A DNA stretch of 64,000 nucleotides, taken from positions 248,001 through 312,000 of the forward strand of contig JAUYQR010000005.1 of NCBI GenBank assembly GCA_030697175.1. Reading direction: 5' to 3'. Source of the DNA: Paracoccaceae bacterium (GTDB lineage Bacteria > Pseudomonadota > Alphaproteobacteria > Rhodobacterales > Rhodobacteraceae). The position numbers were made by a program, and so were the translations under genes. Below are positions 29,934-38,350 of this stretch, one piece after another. Numbering within the stretch: position 1 is the stretch's first letter; every line of letters starts with the position of its first letter. A model generated the notes under the pieces. It saw only the letters and a program-made list of their open reading frames with translations, did no database searches and was not told the origin of the DNA.

Positions 29934-30692
29934 ATGTTCGGAATTGAGATCATCGACGCCGCCCTTCTGCCCGCCATGCTCGTGGCGCTGATCGCGGGCG
30001 TGCTGTCGTTCCTCAGCCCCTGCGTCCTTCCCGTCGTGCCACCCTACCTCGCCTACATGGGCGGCATCAGCATGGGAGAAATGACCGGCGCCACCGCCGC
30101 GCGCCGCCGCGTGATCCTGCCCGCGCTCTTCTTCGTGCTCGGCCTCTCCACGATCTTCATGATCCTCGGCTTCACCGCTTCGGCCTTCGGCACCTTCTTC
30201 CTGCAAAATCAGGAGATCTTCGCCAAGGCCTCCGGCATCGTCGTCATCGTCTTCGGCCTGCACTTCCTCGGCGTTTTCCGCATCCCGCTCCTTGACCGCG
30301 AGGCCCGGCTTGATGCCGGCGACAAGGGCGGCTCGGCCTTTGGCGCCTACCTCCTCGGCCTCGCTTTCGCCTTTGGCTGGACGCCCTGCATCGGCCCCCA
30401 GCTTGCCGCGATCCTCAGCCTTGCGGCACAGGAAGGCAGCACGCAACGCGGCACCCTCCTTCTCGGGGTTTACGCTCTCGGCCTCGGCCTGCCATTCCTT
30501 CTGGCGGCGATCTTCGTCGAACGCTCGATCACCCTGATGGCCCGCCTCAAGCGCCACATGAAACTGATCGAACGCGCGATGGGTGTCCTGCTTCTGATCG
30601 TCGGCACCGCCCTCGTCACCGGCGCCTTCACCGATTTCAGCTACTGGATGCTGGAGCTTTACGAGGCCCTCGGCATCCCCCTGCCGGGCTAA
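29934..30692 (+). CDS. ccdA: Cytochrome c biogenesis / thiol-transfer protein CcdA
   Basis: Polytopic protein of 252 residues in the DsbD/CcdA family that carries electrons from thioredoxin across the inner membrane to apocytochrome c-reducing proteins. The two redox cysteines are in LSPCVLPVVPPY (about 27-38) and FGWTPCIGPQ. About six helices are evident. I start at ATG 29934; the ORF is open upstream from 29718 but overlaps the tusA region in antisense without similarity. Confidence 0.92.
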   Translation: MFGIEIIDAALLPAMLVALIAGVLSFLSPCVLPVVPPYLAYMGGISMGEMTGATAARRRVILPALFFVLGLSTIFMILGFTASAFGTFFLQNQEIFAKASGIVVIVFGLHFLGVFRIPLLDREARLDAGDKGGSAFGAYLLGLAFAFGWTPCIGPQLAAILSLAAQEGSTQRGTLLLGVYALGLGLPFLLAAIFVERSITLMARLKRHMKLIERAMGVLLLIVGTALVTGAFTDFSYWMLELYEALGIPLPG

Positions 30693-30744
30693 TCGCTTTC
30701 CTCCGCTGCGGGCTTCGTTAAGGTGCGCCTGTCAGGATGGGCGC

Positions 30745-32052
30745 ATGACCAAGACGGATTCCCCGCAAACCGAAGCCAAAGGGCAAATGCCCTTCCGTCG
30801 CCATGTGTTCTACCTCCCCGGCTACGACCCGTTCCCCCCCCGCCGCTACCGCGAGCTTTACCGCAAGGAAGCCGCCGCCCAACTGGCCGTCACCGGTGGC
30901 ACCCTGCGCCTTGCGCCAAAGGGCGCGCAGGGCTGGACCGTCAGCGCCACCCTCGGCACCCCCGTCACCGCCGAAATCGAAGTCCTCGTCTGGTCCGATA
31001 TCGTCCAGGGCTCGATGGATCAGGGCATCGCCGCGACCTACTGGCAGCTTTTCCGCACCGCCCGCACCTACATCGCTTCCGGCGCACTGGCGCGGCTGAT
31101 GAAACTGCGCAAGGGACCAATGATCGCCGCCCTTTACCCGATCGCAGTCCTCATCCTGCAAGCCCTGATCGCCCTCGCCGCAGGCGCCGCCGTCGGGGCA
31201 GGGGCCACCGCCCTCAGCCATCCCGCCCTTGGGCTGATCGCCGGCCTCGCCGCCGCCTACGCCACCTTGCGCTGGTTTCGCGCGCAGGATCACCGCATCT
31301 TCGCGCATTACCTGATGCACGACTACGCCTTCACCGCCGCCCTGAACGGCGCGAACTCCCCGGCGCTCGAGGCGCGGATGGCCGAGTTTCGCGCCCGCAT
31401 CGCCGCCAGCCTCACCGAAGGCGCGGACGAGGTTCTCGTCGTTGGCCACTCCTCCGGCGCGCATCTGGCCGTGTCGATCCTGGCCGACCTTCTGCGCGCC
31501 GACCTTCTGCGCGATGGCCTTCTGCGCGCCGACCTTCTCCGCGATGACCTTCTCCGCGATGACCTTCTGCGCCCCGACCTTCTGCGCGCCGACCTGCCCG
31601 CAGCGCACCCCGCGCTCGGCTTCCTGTCCCTCGGCCAGGTCATTCCGATGGTCTCGTTCCTGCCTGATGCCCACCGCCTGCGCGCCGACCTCGCCTACCT
31701 CTCGACCGAAGACCGCATCACCTGGGTCGACGTCACCGCCCCCGGCGACGGCTGCGCCTTTGCGCTCTGCGACCCGGTCGCCGTCTCGGGCGTCGCGCCG
31801 CCCGGCAAACGCTGGCCGCTGGTCCTTTCCGCCGCCTTCACCCAGACCCTCAGTCCCGAACGCTGGAAGGCGCTGCGGTGGAAGTTCTTCCGGCTGCATT
31901 TCCAATACCTGTGCGCCTTCGACCGCCCCGGCGATTACGACTACTTCGCGATCACCGCTGGTCCGCTGACCCTCGCCCAGCGGTTCGCGCACCGCCAACC
32001 CTCGAAAAGCCGCATCGAAACTCCGGTCAACCGCTACCGGGATGTGGCATGA
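30745..32052 (+). CDS. Membrane-associated alpha/beta-hydrolase-like protein with tandem repeats
   Basis: Protein of 435 residues of unknown function. The start reads RRHVFYLPGYDPFPPRRYRELY, resembling the first strand and loop of an alpha/beta hydrolase. Two membrane segments lie at about 126-151 and 158-177. A nucleophile elbow GHSSG with Ser236 follows. Directly after it, residues 247-281 are seven pentapeptides of type (A/D)(D/G)LLR. The C-terminal part contains DRPGDYDYF, a possible acid/His region. It is joined to the P450 gene by an ATGA overlap. I do not recognise a named family; a lipase/esterase-like enzyme is plausible. Confidence 0.7.
   Translation: MTKTDSPQTEAKGQMPFRRHVFYLPGYDPFPPRRYRELYRKEAAAQLAVTGGTLRLAPKGAQGWTVSATLGTPVTAEIEVLVWSDIVQGSMDQGIAATYWQLFRTARTYIASGALARLMKLRKGPMIAALYPIAVLILQALIALAAGAAVGAGATALSHPALGLIAGLAAAYATLRWFRAQDHRIFAHYLMHDYAFTAALNGANSPALEARMAEFRARIAASLTEGADEVLVVGHSSGAHLAVSILADLLRADLLRDGLLRADLLRDDLLRDDLLRPDLLRADLPAAHPALGFLSLGQVIPMVSFLPDAHRLRADLAYLSTEDRITWVDVTAPGDGCAFALCDPVAVSGVAPPGKRWPLVLSAAFTQTLSPERWKALRWKFFRLHFQYLCAFDRPGDYDYFAITAGPLTLAQRFAHRQPSKSRIETPVNRYRDVA
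31483..31602 (+). repeat. 15-bp tandem repeat inside the hydrolase gene
   Basis: Seven head-to-tail 15-mers of type GCCGACCTTCTGCGC run from 31483 to 31587, with a decayed eighth to 31602. Variation is confined to the first codons (GCC/GAT/CCC, GAC/GGC) and one G/C change. The units encode ADLLR-type pentapeptides and keep the frame. The array would add about 35 residues of leucine- and charge-rich helix right after the catalytic Ser loop. Confidence 0.95.
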
Positions 32053-33395
32053 CCCCGCCGAAACCGACGCCACGCCCCGACAAGGTCTCGCTTCTGGGCT
32101 ACATGCGGCTCTTTCGCCGCGACATCCTGTCGGCCCAGCCCGCGCGGCTTTACCGCGCGTGGATGGCCGCGTTCCGCACACCGTTCTTCCGCAGCTACCT
32201 CTGCAACGATCCCGCCCTCATTCGCCGTGTGCTGCAAGACCGCCCCGCCGATTTCCCGAAATCGCAGCGCATCACCGAAGGCCTCGCGCCGCTGCTCGGC
32301 CGTTCGGTTTTCGTGACCAATGGCGAGGAATGGCTGCGCCAGCGCCGCATCATCGACCCGGCTTTCGAGGGCGGGCGGATGCGCGCCGCCTTCCCGGCGA
32401 TCCTTGCCGCCGGTCAGGCCGCCGTCGCCCGCCTGCCGCAAGGCGAGGTTGAAATCGAAGCCGCCGCCAGCCACGCCGCCGCTGACGTGATCTTCCGCAC
32501 GCTGTTTTCCCTGCCGATCGAAGACCGTGTGGCGCAGGCCGTGTTCGACGAATTCCGCACCTACCAGCGCACGCAACCGATCCTGAACCTCGCCGCCTTC
32601 CTGCCGTTGCCGGCATGGATGCCGCGCCTGCACCGCCGCGCAACCAGGACCTCCGCCGCCACCATCCGCCGCCTGATCGGCCAGATGACCGAGGCGCGCG
32701 CCGCAGCCATCGCCGCAGGCACCGCACCCGACGACCTTGCCAGCCGCATCATGACCACGCCCGACCCGGTGACAGGCAGCCGCTTCGGCACGGGCGAAAT
32801 GGTCGATCAGGTGGCGATCTTCTTCCTTGCGGGACACGAGACCAGCGCCTCGGCCCTGTCATGGGCGCTCTACCTCCTTGCCTCGCACCCGGCCGCGCAA
32901 GACCGCGTCGCGGTTGAGGCTGCAGGCATGACCGAGGATTTCGCCAGCCTCGCCACCCTCCGCTTCACCCGCGACGTGTTCCGCGAGGCGCTGCGGCTTT
33001 ACCCGCCGGTGCCGATGATGGTGCGCGAAACCACGCAGGCGGAAGAGATGCGGGGGCAGGCGGTCGCGAAAGGCGCGCAGATCGTGCTCAGCCCGTGGCA
33101 CCTGCACCGCCACGAACGCCTGTGGGCCAATCCCGACGGCTTCGACCCCGACCGCTGGCAGACCGAGGCGGGGCGCGCTTCCGCCCGCGACGCCTACCTG
33201 CCGTTTTCCTCCGGCCCGCGCGTCTGCCCCGGTGCCGGGTTCGCCATGCTGGAAGGCACGCTTCTGCTGGCGCTGATGCTGCGCGCCTTCCGTTTCGAGG
33301 TGGTGGAAGGCCGCGTCCCGGTCCCCGTCGCGCACCTGACCGTCAGGGGCAAAGACGGCATCTGGCTCAAGGTCAGCCGCCGGGCCAATCCTTGA
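32049..33395 (+). CDS. Cytochrome P450
   Basis: Heme monooxygenase of 448 residues. The I-helix oxygen motif AGHETSAS, the ExxR motif (EALRLYPPVPMM) and the heme loop FSSGPRVCPGAG with axial Cys393 are all present. No membrane anchor is seen, so it is soluble and class I-like, needing ferredoxin partners from elsewhere. ATG 32049 overlaps the hydrolase stop by four bases; the open frame upstream lies within that gene. The substrate is unknown; the loop sequence resembles bacterial fatty-acid or terpene-type P450s only in general terms. Confidence 0.92.
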   Translation: MTPPKPTPRPDKVSLLGYMRLFRRDILSAQPARLYRAWMAAFRTPFFRSYLCNDPALIRRVLQDRPADFPKSQRITEGLAPLLGRSVFVTNGEEWLRQRRIIDPAFEGGRMRAAFPAILAAGQAAVARLPQGEVEIEAAASHAAADVIFRTLFSLPIEDRVAQAVFDEFRTYQRTQPILNLAAFLPLPAWMPRLHRRATRTSAATIRRLIGQMTEARAAAIAAGTAPDDLASRIMTTPDPVTGSRFGTGEMVDQVAIFFLAGHETSASALSWALYLLASHPAAQDRVAVEAAGMTEDFASLATLRFTRDVFREALRLYPPVPMMVRETTQAEEMRGQAVAKGAQIVLSPWHLHRHERLWANPDGFDPDRWQTEAGRASARDAYLPFSSGPRVCPGAGFAMLEGTLLLALMLRAFRFEVVEGRVPVPVAHLTVRGKDGIWLKVSRRANP

Positions 33396-33433
33396 CACGC
33401 GGTTAACGCCGAAAAATTATCGTGGAAAGTCAA

Positions 33434-33462
33434 CGAGAAAGAAAATGTCCCAGCGTGGGACA
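33434..33462 (-). terminator. Terminator after purS, containing a TGTCCCA palindrome
   Basis: On the minus strand, TGTCCCA-CGC-TGGGACA (33462-33446) starts four bases after the purS stop and is followed by TTTTCTTTCTC. This is a good rho-independent form for the purC-purS unit. The same palindrome with another loop occurs at 43978-43994. Confidence 0.75.
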
Positions 33463-33465
33463 GGC

Positions 33466-33705
33466 TCACCCGATCTCGATCCGGTAGCTTTCGATCACGG
33501 TATTGGCCAGCAGCTTTTCGCACATCGCCCTGACGTCCGCCTCGGCCTTGGCCGCATCGGTGTGGGCCAGATCAAGCTCGATCACCTTGCCCTGCCGCAC
33601 GCCCGTCACCCCCTGAAACCCCAGCGATCCCAGCGCATGCCGCACCGCCTCGCCCTGCGGGTCAAGGACACCGGATTTCAGCATGACGGTGACGCGGGCT
33701 TTCAT
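33466..33705 (-). CDS. purS: Phosphoribosylformylglycinamidine synthase subunit PurS
   Basis: Small FGAM synthase subunit of 79 residues. The family pattern is clear: MKARVTVMLKSGVLDPQGEAV at the N-terminus, and VIELDL then CEKLLANTVIESYRIEI at the C-terminus. It bridges PurL and PurQ. It lies downstream of purC in the same direction with a 59-bp gap. Confidence 0.95.
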   Translation of the reverse strand: MKARVTVMLKSGVLDPQGEAVRHALGSLGFQGVTGVRQGKVIELDLAHTDAAKAEADVRAMCEKLLANTVIESYRIEIG

Positions 33706-33764
33706 CGGGGCCTCCGGGCTGGTTTCGCCGTGTGATTATCGAACCGGGCCACGCCCGGCAAGGC

Positions 33765-34517
33765 TCAGTTGATCAGGGTCGGCTTCGTCGTGTGGGTCAC
33801 GTTCGACGGCAACACCCCCAGCCTGCGGGCCAGTTCGGTGTAGACATCGTTCATCGGCGCGGGGTCCGGCATCGACCCGTCGGGCCGCTCGGGCAGGCGC
33901 ATGTCCCACAGGCGGCAATTGTCCGGGCTGATCTCGTCGGCCACGATCAGGCGCATGTAATCGCCCTCCCAGACCCGCCCCACCTCGATGCGGAAATCGG
34001 CCAGCCGGATGCCCACGCCCATCATCACCCCCGACAGAAAGTCGTTCACCCTGAGCGCCAGCGCGATGATGTCGTCCAGATCCTGCTGATTGGCCCAGCC
34101 AAACGCCACGATATGCTCCTCGGCCACCAGGGGCGAGTTCAGCTTGTCGTCCTTGTAGTAGTATTCGACGATCGGCCGCGGCAGTTGCGTGCCCTCCGGG
34201 ATGCCCAGACGTGCGGTCATCGGCCCGGCGGAAAAGTTGCGGACCACCACCTCCAGGGGAATGATCTCTGCCATCCGCACCAGTTGCTCGCGCATGTTGA
34301 TGCGGCGGATGAAATGCGTCGGCACCCCGATCTGGTTCAGCCCGGCCATGAAGAATTCCGACAGCCGGTTGTTCAGCACGCCCTTGCCCTCGAGGGCGGC
34401 CGGGGCGGCGACGGTGGGGGCAGAATCGTCCTTGAAGTACTGGATCAGCGTCCCCGGCTCCGGTCCTTCGTAAAGGATCTTGGCCTTGCCTTCGTAGACC
34501 TTCTTGCGCCGTGCCAT
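33765..34517 (-). CDS. purC: SAICAR synthetase PurC
   Basis: Phosphoribosylaminoimidazole-succinocarboxamide synthase of 250 residues. Visible are the N-terminal KKVYEGKAKILYEG, the SFMAGL-type region, EVVVRNFSAGP, VEYYYKDDKL, and IVADEISPDNCRLWD. It ligates aspartate to CAIR in purine synthesis. I start at 34517, where GGAGAGCTC precedes the ATG; the frame extends upstream to 34604 without similarity. It is divergent from the DUF1476 gene. Confidence 0.96.
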   Translation of the reverse strand: MARRKKVYEGKAKILYEGPEPGTLIQYFKDDSAPTVAAPAALEGKGVLNNRLSEFFMAGLNQIGVPTHFIRRINMREQLVRMAEIIPLEVVVRNFSAGPMTARLGIPEGTQLPRPIVEYYYKDDKLNSPLVAEEHIVAFGWANQQDLDDIIALALRVNDFLSGVMMGVGIRLADFRIEVGRVWEGDYMRLIVADEISPDNCRLWDMRLPERPDGSMPDPAPMNDVYTELARRLGVLPSNVTHTTKPTLIN

Positions 34518-34697
34518 GAGCTCTCCGATCAATGACAGGTCGGGGCGGATTTGCACCCTCCCGGCCGTTGCTAGCGCTATACGGCAAGGGCGGTTCGGTC
34601 GCAAGGCGCGACGGCGGCGGCGACGGCGGCGGGGGCTTGCGGGGCGGGCCCCGGATGGGCATATGGTTCAGGAAACATCCGTTCCAGAGGAGCCGCC

Positions 34698-35012
34698 ATG
34701 ACCACCTTCGACGATCGCGAAAACGCCTTCGAAAACAAATTCGCGCATGACAGCGAAATGCAGTTCCGGGCCGAGGCGCGGCGCAACAAGCTGACCGGGC
34801 TTTGGGCAGCGGGCCTTCTGGGCAAGACCGGCGACGATGCCACCGCCTATGCGATGGAGGTCGTCAGCGCCGATTTCGAAGAGGCTGGCATCGAGGATGT
34901 GGTGCGCAAGCTGGTCGGCGATCTGGCCGGCAAGGCCAGCGCCGATGAGGTCCGCGCCAAGATGGCCGAATTTCTGCCGGTCGCCAAGGCACAGTTGATG
35001 ACGGAAATCTGA
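34698..35012 (+). CDS. DUF1476 protein, likely F1-ATPase inhibitor zeta subunit
   Basis: Helical, charged protein of 104 residues. The N-terminal TTFDDRENAFENKFAHDSEMQFRA pattern and the length are those of DUF1476. In Paracoccus denitrificans a protein of this family is the zeta subunit that inhibits F1-ATPase hydrolysis, inserting its N-terminus like mitochondrial IF1. By similarity this gene probably has that role; the ATP synthase genes are not nearby. GGAGCC precedes the ATG. Confidence 0.85.
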   Translation: MTTFDDRENAFENKFAHDSEMQFRAEARRNKLTGLWAAGLLGKTGDDATAYAMEVVSADFEEAGIEDVVRKLVGDLAGKASADEVRAKMAEFLPVAKAQLMTEI

Positions 35013-35068
35013 CCTCGCCTGCGGCATGAGCCGCGCGCAAGTCGACATGCGGAATATGGATTTGCGCG

Positions 35069-35094
35069 CACCCTTTTGCCATGGCACGAGGGTG
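35069..35094 (+). promoter_or_regulatory. Inverted repeat in the bmt leader
   Basis: CACCC (35069-35073) and GGGTG (35090-35094) enclose the perfect palindrome TGCCATGGCA (35077-35086). It ends 28 bp before the ATG of the methyltransferase. It could be an operator or an RNA hairpin; I cannot match it to a known SAM or SAH riboswitch by eye. Confidence 0.35.
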
Positions 35095-35122
35095 TGACGC
35101 CATTTTTTGACAGGGTGCCCCG

Positions 35123-36136
35123 ATGACTGACGTGCTTTCCCGGATGCTCGCTTCGCGTGACTGGCTGATGGCCGATGGCGCGACGGGGACCAACCTTTTC
35201 AACATGGGGCTCGAATCCGGCGAACCGCCGGAATTCTGGAACACCGACAAGCCCGACAACATCCGCACGCTTTACCGTGGCGCGGTCGAGGCGGGGTCGG
35301 ACATTTTCCTGACCAACACCTTTGGCGGCAACGCCAGCCGGTTGAAGCTGCACCAGGCGCAGGGCCGGGTGCGCGAGCTGAACCGGGTGGGGGCCGAGCT
35401 TGGGCGCGAGATCGCCGACAAGGCGGGCCGCACGGTCGTGGTGGCAGGCTCGGTCGGCCCGACGGGCGAGATTTTCGAGCCGATGGGCACGCTCACCCAC
35501 GCGCTCGCGGTAGAGATGTTCCACGAACAGGCCGAAGGCCTGAAAGCAGGCGGCGCGGACGTGCTGTGGATCGAGACGATCAGCGCACCCGAAGAATACA
35601 AGGCCGCCGCCGAGGCCGCCGCCCGCGCCGGGATGCCGTGGTGCGGCACGATGAGCTTTGACACCGCCGGACGCACGATGATGGGCGTCACCTCGGCCGC
35701 GATGGCCGCGATGGTGGAAACCCTGCCGAACCCGCCGATCGCCTTTGGCGCCAACTGCGGCGTGGGTGCCAGCGACCTGATGCGCACCGTGCTTGGCTTT
35801 GCCTCGACCGGCACCGAACGCCCGCTGATCGCCAAGGGCAACGCCGGCATCCCGAAATACCATGACGGCCACATCCACTACGACGGCACGCCGGAGCTGA
35901 TGGCGGAATACGCCGTCCTTGCCCGCGATGCAGGCGTGCGGATCATCGGCGGCTGCTGCGGCACGATGCCCGAACACCTGCGCGCGATGCGCCACGCGCT
36001 GGAGACGCGCCCCAAAGGCCCGCGCCCGACGCTGGAGGATATCTCCGCCCACCTCGGTGGCTTTTCCTCGGCCTCGGACGGCACCGGTGACACCTCGGGC
36101 GATCCCAAGCGCGAGCGTCGCGGGCGGCGCGGCTAA
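35123..36136 (+). CDS. bmt: Homocysteine S-methyltransferase (betaine--homocysteine type)
   Basis: Zinc-dependent methyltransferase of 337 residues. The homocysteine domain starts LMADGATGTNLFNMGL. The first zinc Cys is in FGANCGVG and the CC pair in IIGGCCGTMPEHLRAM. Such proteins use betaine directly, or act as the homocysteine-binding part of a split cobalamin-dependent methionine synthase. The B12-binding protein at 37393 and DUF1638 nearby support the second role. The last about 35 residues are a low-complexity tail. A possible structured leader (35069-35094) lies upstream. Confidence 0.88.
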   Translation: MTDVLSRMLASRDWLMADGATGTNLFNMGLESGEPPEFWNTDKPDNIRTLYRGAVEAGSDIFLTNTFGGNASRLKLHQAQGRVRELNRVGAELGREIADKAGRTVVVAGSVGPTGEIFEPMGTLTHALAVEMFHEQAEGLKAGGADVLWIETISAPEEYKAAAEAAARAGMPWCGTMSFDTAGRTMMGVTSAAMAAMVETLPNPPIAFGANCGVGASDLMRTVLGFASTGTERPLIAKGNAGIPKYHDGHIHYDGTPELMAEYAVLARDAGVRIIGGCCGTMPEHLRAMRHALETRPKGPRPTLEDISAHLGGFSSASDGTGDTSGDPKRERRGRRG

Positions 36137-36145
36137 CGCCTGCGG

Positions 36146-37234
36146 TCAGAACAGGCTTAGCTGATCGCCCGCTTTCGGCGGCACCCTGAAGAGGTCGGTT
36201 CGCAACGCGGGCAACCCCCGCGTCAGGCCAAGCCGCCTGCGCGCCACCTCCAGCCGGCGCTTGATCAGATCGGCCCAGATGCCCTGACCGGTCATCCGGG
36301 TGCCAAAGTCCGGGTCATAGTCGCGCCCGCCGTGCAGTTCGCGCACCCGGCCCATCACCCGCTCTGCGCTGTCGGGGAAGGTTGTCTCGATCCAGTTGCG
36401 AAACAGGTCCGCCACCTCGCGCGGCAGCCGCAGCGGGATCGACGTGGCGTGCGTCGCCCCCGCCTTGGCGGCTGCCTCAAGGATCGCCTCCAACGCGTGG
36501 TCGGTCAGCGCCGGGATCAGGGGCGACACCTGCACGCGAACCGGAATACCCGCAGCCGCCAGCGCGCGGATCGTGGCCAGACGCCGCGCCGGGGCAGGGG
36601 CGCGCGGTTCCATCTTGCGCGCAAGGCTTGCGTCCAGCGTGGTGAGCGAAATGCTGACGCTGGCCAGCCCGCGCGTGGCCATCGCGGCGATCAGGTCGAT
36701 GTCGCGTTCGATCAGCGTGCCGCGCGTGGTGATCCAGACCGGGTGGTTGAAATCCCCCAGCACGGCAAGAATCTGGCGCATCAGGCCATGCTGGGCGTCG
36801 ATCGGCTGGTAGGGATCGGTGTTGGTGCCGATGGCGATGGGCGCGACCTTGTAGGACGGTTTCGCCAGTTCACCCGCCAGCACTCCGGCGATGCCGGGGC
36901 GGGCGATCAGCCGCGTCTCGAAATCAAGGCCGGGCGACAGGTTCAGGTAGGCATGACTGGGGCGGGCAAAGCAGTAGATGCAGCCATGCTCGCAGCCTCG
37001 GTAGGGGTTGATCGACCGGTCGAACGGCACGTCGGGCGAGCGGTTGTAGGTGATGGCCGACCGGGGCCGTTCCAGGCTCGTCTCGGTGCGGACAAGGCGG
37101 TCATCCTCCGGGATATCCCATTCGTCGGCAAAGCCTTCGCGCCGCGCGGCCTCGAACCGGCCGGTCGGGTTCACGGCGGCGCCACGGGCACGCAGACGCT
37201 GGCCGGGCAGAAGCGGCGGGGTTTTCGACTCCAT
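36146..37234 (-). CDS. PA0069-family radical SAM protein with C-terminal QLSLF
   Basis: Radical SAM protein of 362 residues. The cluster motif is Cys81-x3-Cys85-x2-Cys88 (YRGCEHGCIYCFARPSH), typical of the SplB-like PA0069/Rv2578c group. The conserved N-terminus ERPRSAITYNRSPDVPFDRSINPY is present. The reaction is unknown in this family. The last five residues are QLSLF, which matches the bacterial sliding-clamp binding consensus. It is convergent with bmt (9-bp gap) and divergent from the corrinoid gene. Confidence 0.88.
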   Translation of the reverse strand: MESKTPPLLPGQRLRARGAAVNPTGRFEAARREGFADEWDIPEDDRLVRTETSLERPRSAITYNRSPDVPFDRSINPYRGCEHGCIYCFARPSHAYLNLSPGLDFETRLIARPGIAGVLAGELAKPSYKVAPIAIGTNTDPYQPIDAQHGLMRQILAVLGDFNHPVWITTRGTLIERDIDLIAAMATRGLASVSISLTTLDASLARKMEPRAPAPARRLATIRALAAAGIPVRVQVSPLIPALTDHALEAILEAAAKAGATHATSIPLRLPREVADLFRNWIETTFPDSAERVMGRVRELHGGRDYDPDFGTRMTGQGIWADLIKRRLEVARRRLGLTRGLPALRTDLFRVPPKAGDQLSLF

Positions 37235-37282
37235 CCGTCAAATCTAGAACAATAGAGGAACATTTACCAGCCGATTGCAGCC

Positions 37283-37323
37283 TGCGACACCTTTCTGTCG
37301 GCTTTCATCTGGTGTATGTCGCA
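37283..37323. promoter_or_regulatory. Inverted repeat in the radical SAM/corrinoid divergent region
   Basis: TGCGACA (37283-37289) and TGTCGCA (37317-37323) form a perfect 7-bp inverted repeat around a 27-base spacer. CC/GG next to it can extend the stem with a small bulge. It lies 70 bp before the corrinoid ATG. It may be a hairpin in that leader or a spaced operator. Confidence 0.35.
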
Positions 37324-37392
37324 ATCCGAAAAGTGGGCGCGTCGTTTCAAGCCCATGCAGACTGGGTGACTTTCTCCCCAAGGAGCGCTTTC

Positions 37393-38091
37393 ATGGCCGA
37401 CGACGACGAAATCATCCTGTCCGAACTGTCGGATGACGAGCTGGTCCTGCAGATGCACGACGACCTCTACGACGGTCTGAAGGAAGAGATCGAAGAGGCG
37501 GTCAACATCCTGATCGCGCGTGGCTGGACGCCCTATGACGTCCTGACCAAGGCGCTCGTGGCCGGCATGACCATCGTGGGTGCCGACTTCCGCGATGGCA
37601 TCCTCTTCGTGCCCGAAGTGCTTCTGGCCGCCAACGCGATGAAGGGTGGCATGTTCATCCTCAAGCCGCTGCTGGTAGAAACCGGCGCGCCGCGGATGGG
37701 CAAGATGGTGATCGGCACCGTCAAGGGCGACATCCACGACATCGGCAAGAACCTTGTCGCGATGATGATGGAAGGCGCGGGCTTTGAAGTGCGCGACCTT
37801 GGCATCAACAACTCGGTCGAGAAATACCTCGAGGCGCTGGAGGCCGAAAAGCCCGACATCCTCGGCATGTCGGCGCTGCTGACGACGACGATGCCCTACA
37901 TGAAGGTCGTGATCGACACGATGAAGGAAAAGGGCATGCGCGAGGATTACATCGTGCTGGTCGGTGGCGCGCCGCTGAACGAAGAATTCGGCCGCGCCAT
38001 CGGTGCCGACGCCTATTGCCGCGATGCCGCCGTTGCGGTGGAAACCGCCAAGCAGTTCGTTGCGCGCAAGCACAACCAGCTGGCAGGCTGA
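37393..38091 (+). CDS. Cobalamin-binding (corrinoid) methyltransferase protein
   Basis: Protein of 232 residues with an N-terminal helical cap domain (about 10-95) and a C-terminal Rossmann B12-binding domain. The DxHxxG motif that gives the lower-axial His is in GDIHDIGKNL (about 115-124), and LVGGAPLNEEF ends the fold. It carries a methyl group between methyltransferase subunits, as MtaC or the middle of MetH. AAGGAG precedes ATG 37393. With bmt at 35123 it is likely part of a split methionine synthase; the folate-binding part is not in this window. Confidence 0.9.
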   Translation: MADDDEIILSELSDDELVLQMHDDLYDGLKEEIEEAVNILIARGWTPYDVLTKALVAGMTIVGADFRDGILFVPEVLLAANAMKGGMFILKPLLVETGAPRMGKMVIGTVKGDIHDIGKNLVAMMMEGAGFEVRDLGINNSVEKYLEALEAEKPDILGMSALLTTTMPYMKVVIDTMKEKGMREDYIVLVGGAPLNEEFGRAIGADAYCRDAAVAVETAKQFVARKHNQLAG

Positions 38092-38169
38092 CGCACCAAA
38101 GCGTGAGCGGACAAGGGCTTGCATGATCCGGACTTCAGGCGCAGATTGCAGGGCAAGGAGGAAGTGTCC

Positions 38170-38328
38170 ATGCCTCTCACGCATTTTCTGGGTTTGATTG
38201 CGATGGTCATGCTGGCTGCCGGTGTGACGATCGCGCTGGCGCTTTGGGCCGAGGTGCCGCTGGTGGCGCTTGGCTTTGCCGCCGCAGCCGGCAGCCTGAT
38301 CATCGGCTGGAACCGACTGGCCCGTTAG
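38170..38328 (+). CDS. Small two-helix membrane protein
   Basis: Protein of 52 residues, almost entirely two membrane helices (about 5-27 and 29-46), ending NRLAR. A strong AAGGAGG ribosome site supports ATG 38170 over the longer open frame from 38119. It sits between the corrinoid gene and DUF1638 in the same direction. No family recognised; role unknown. Confidence 0.65.
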   Translation: MPLTHFLGLIAMVMLAAGVTIALALWAEVPLVALGFAAAAGSLIIGWNRLAR

Positions 38329-38350
38329 CTGCTCCCCGAGGGAGGGCGCA

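Noticed and set aside
31483-31602. Possible CRISPR array
   Set aside because: The repeats are 15 bp, head to tail without spacers, and in frame inside a gene. No cas gene is present.
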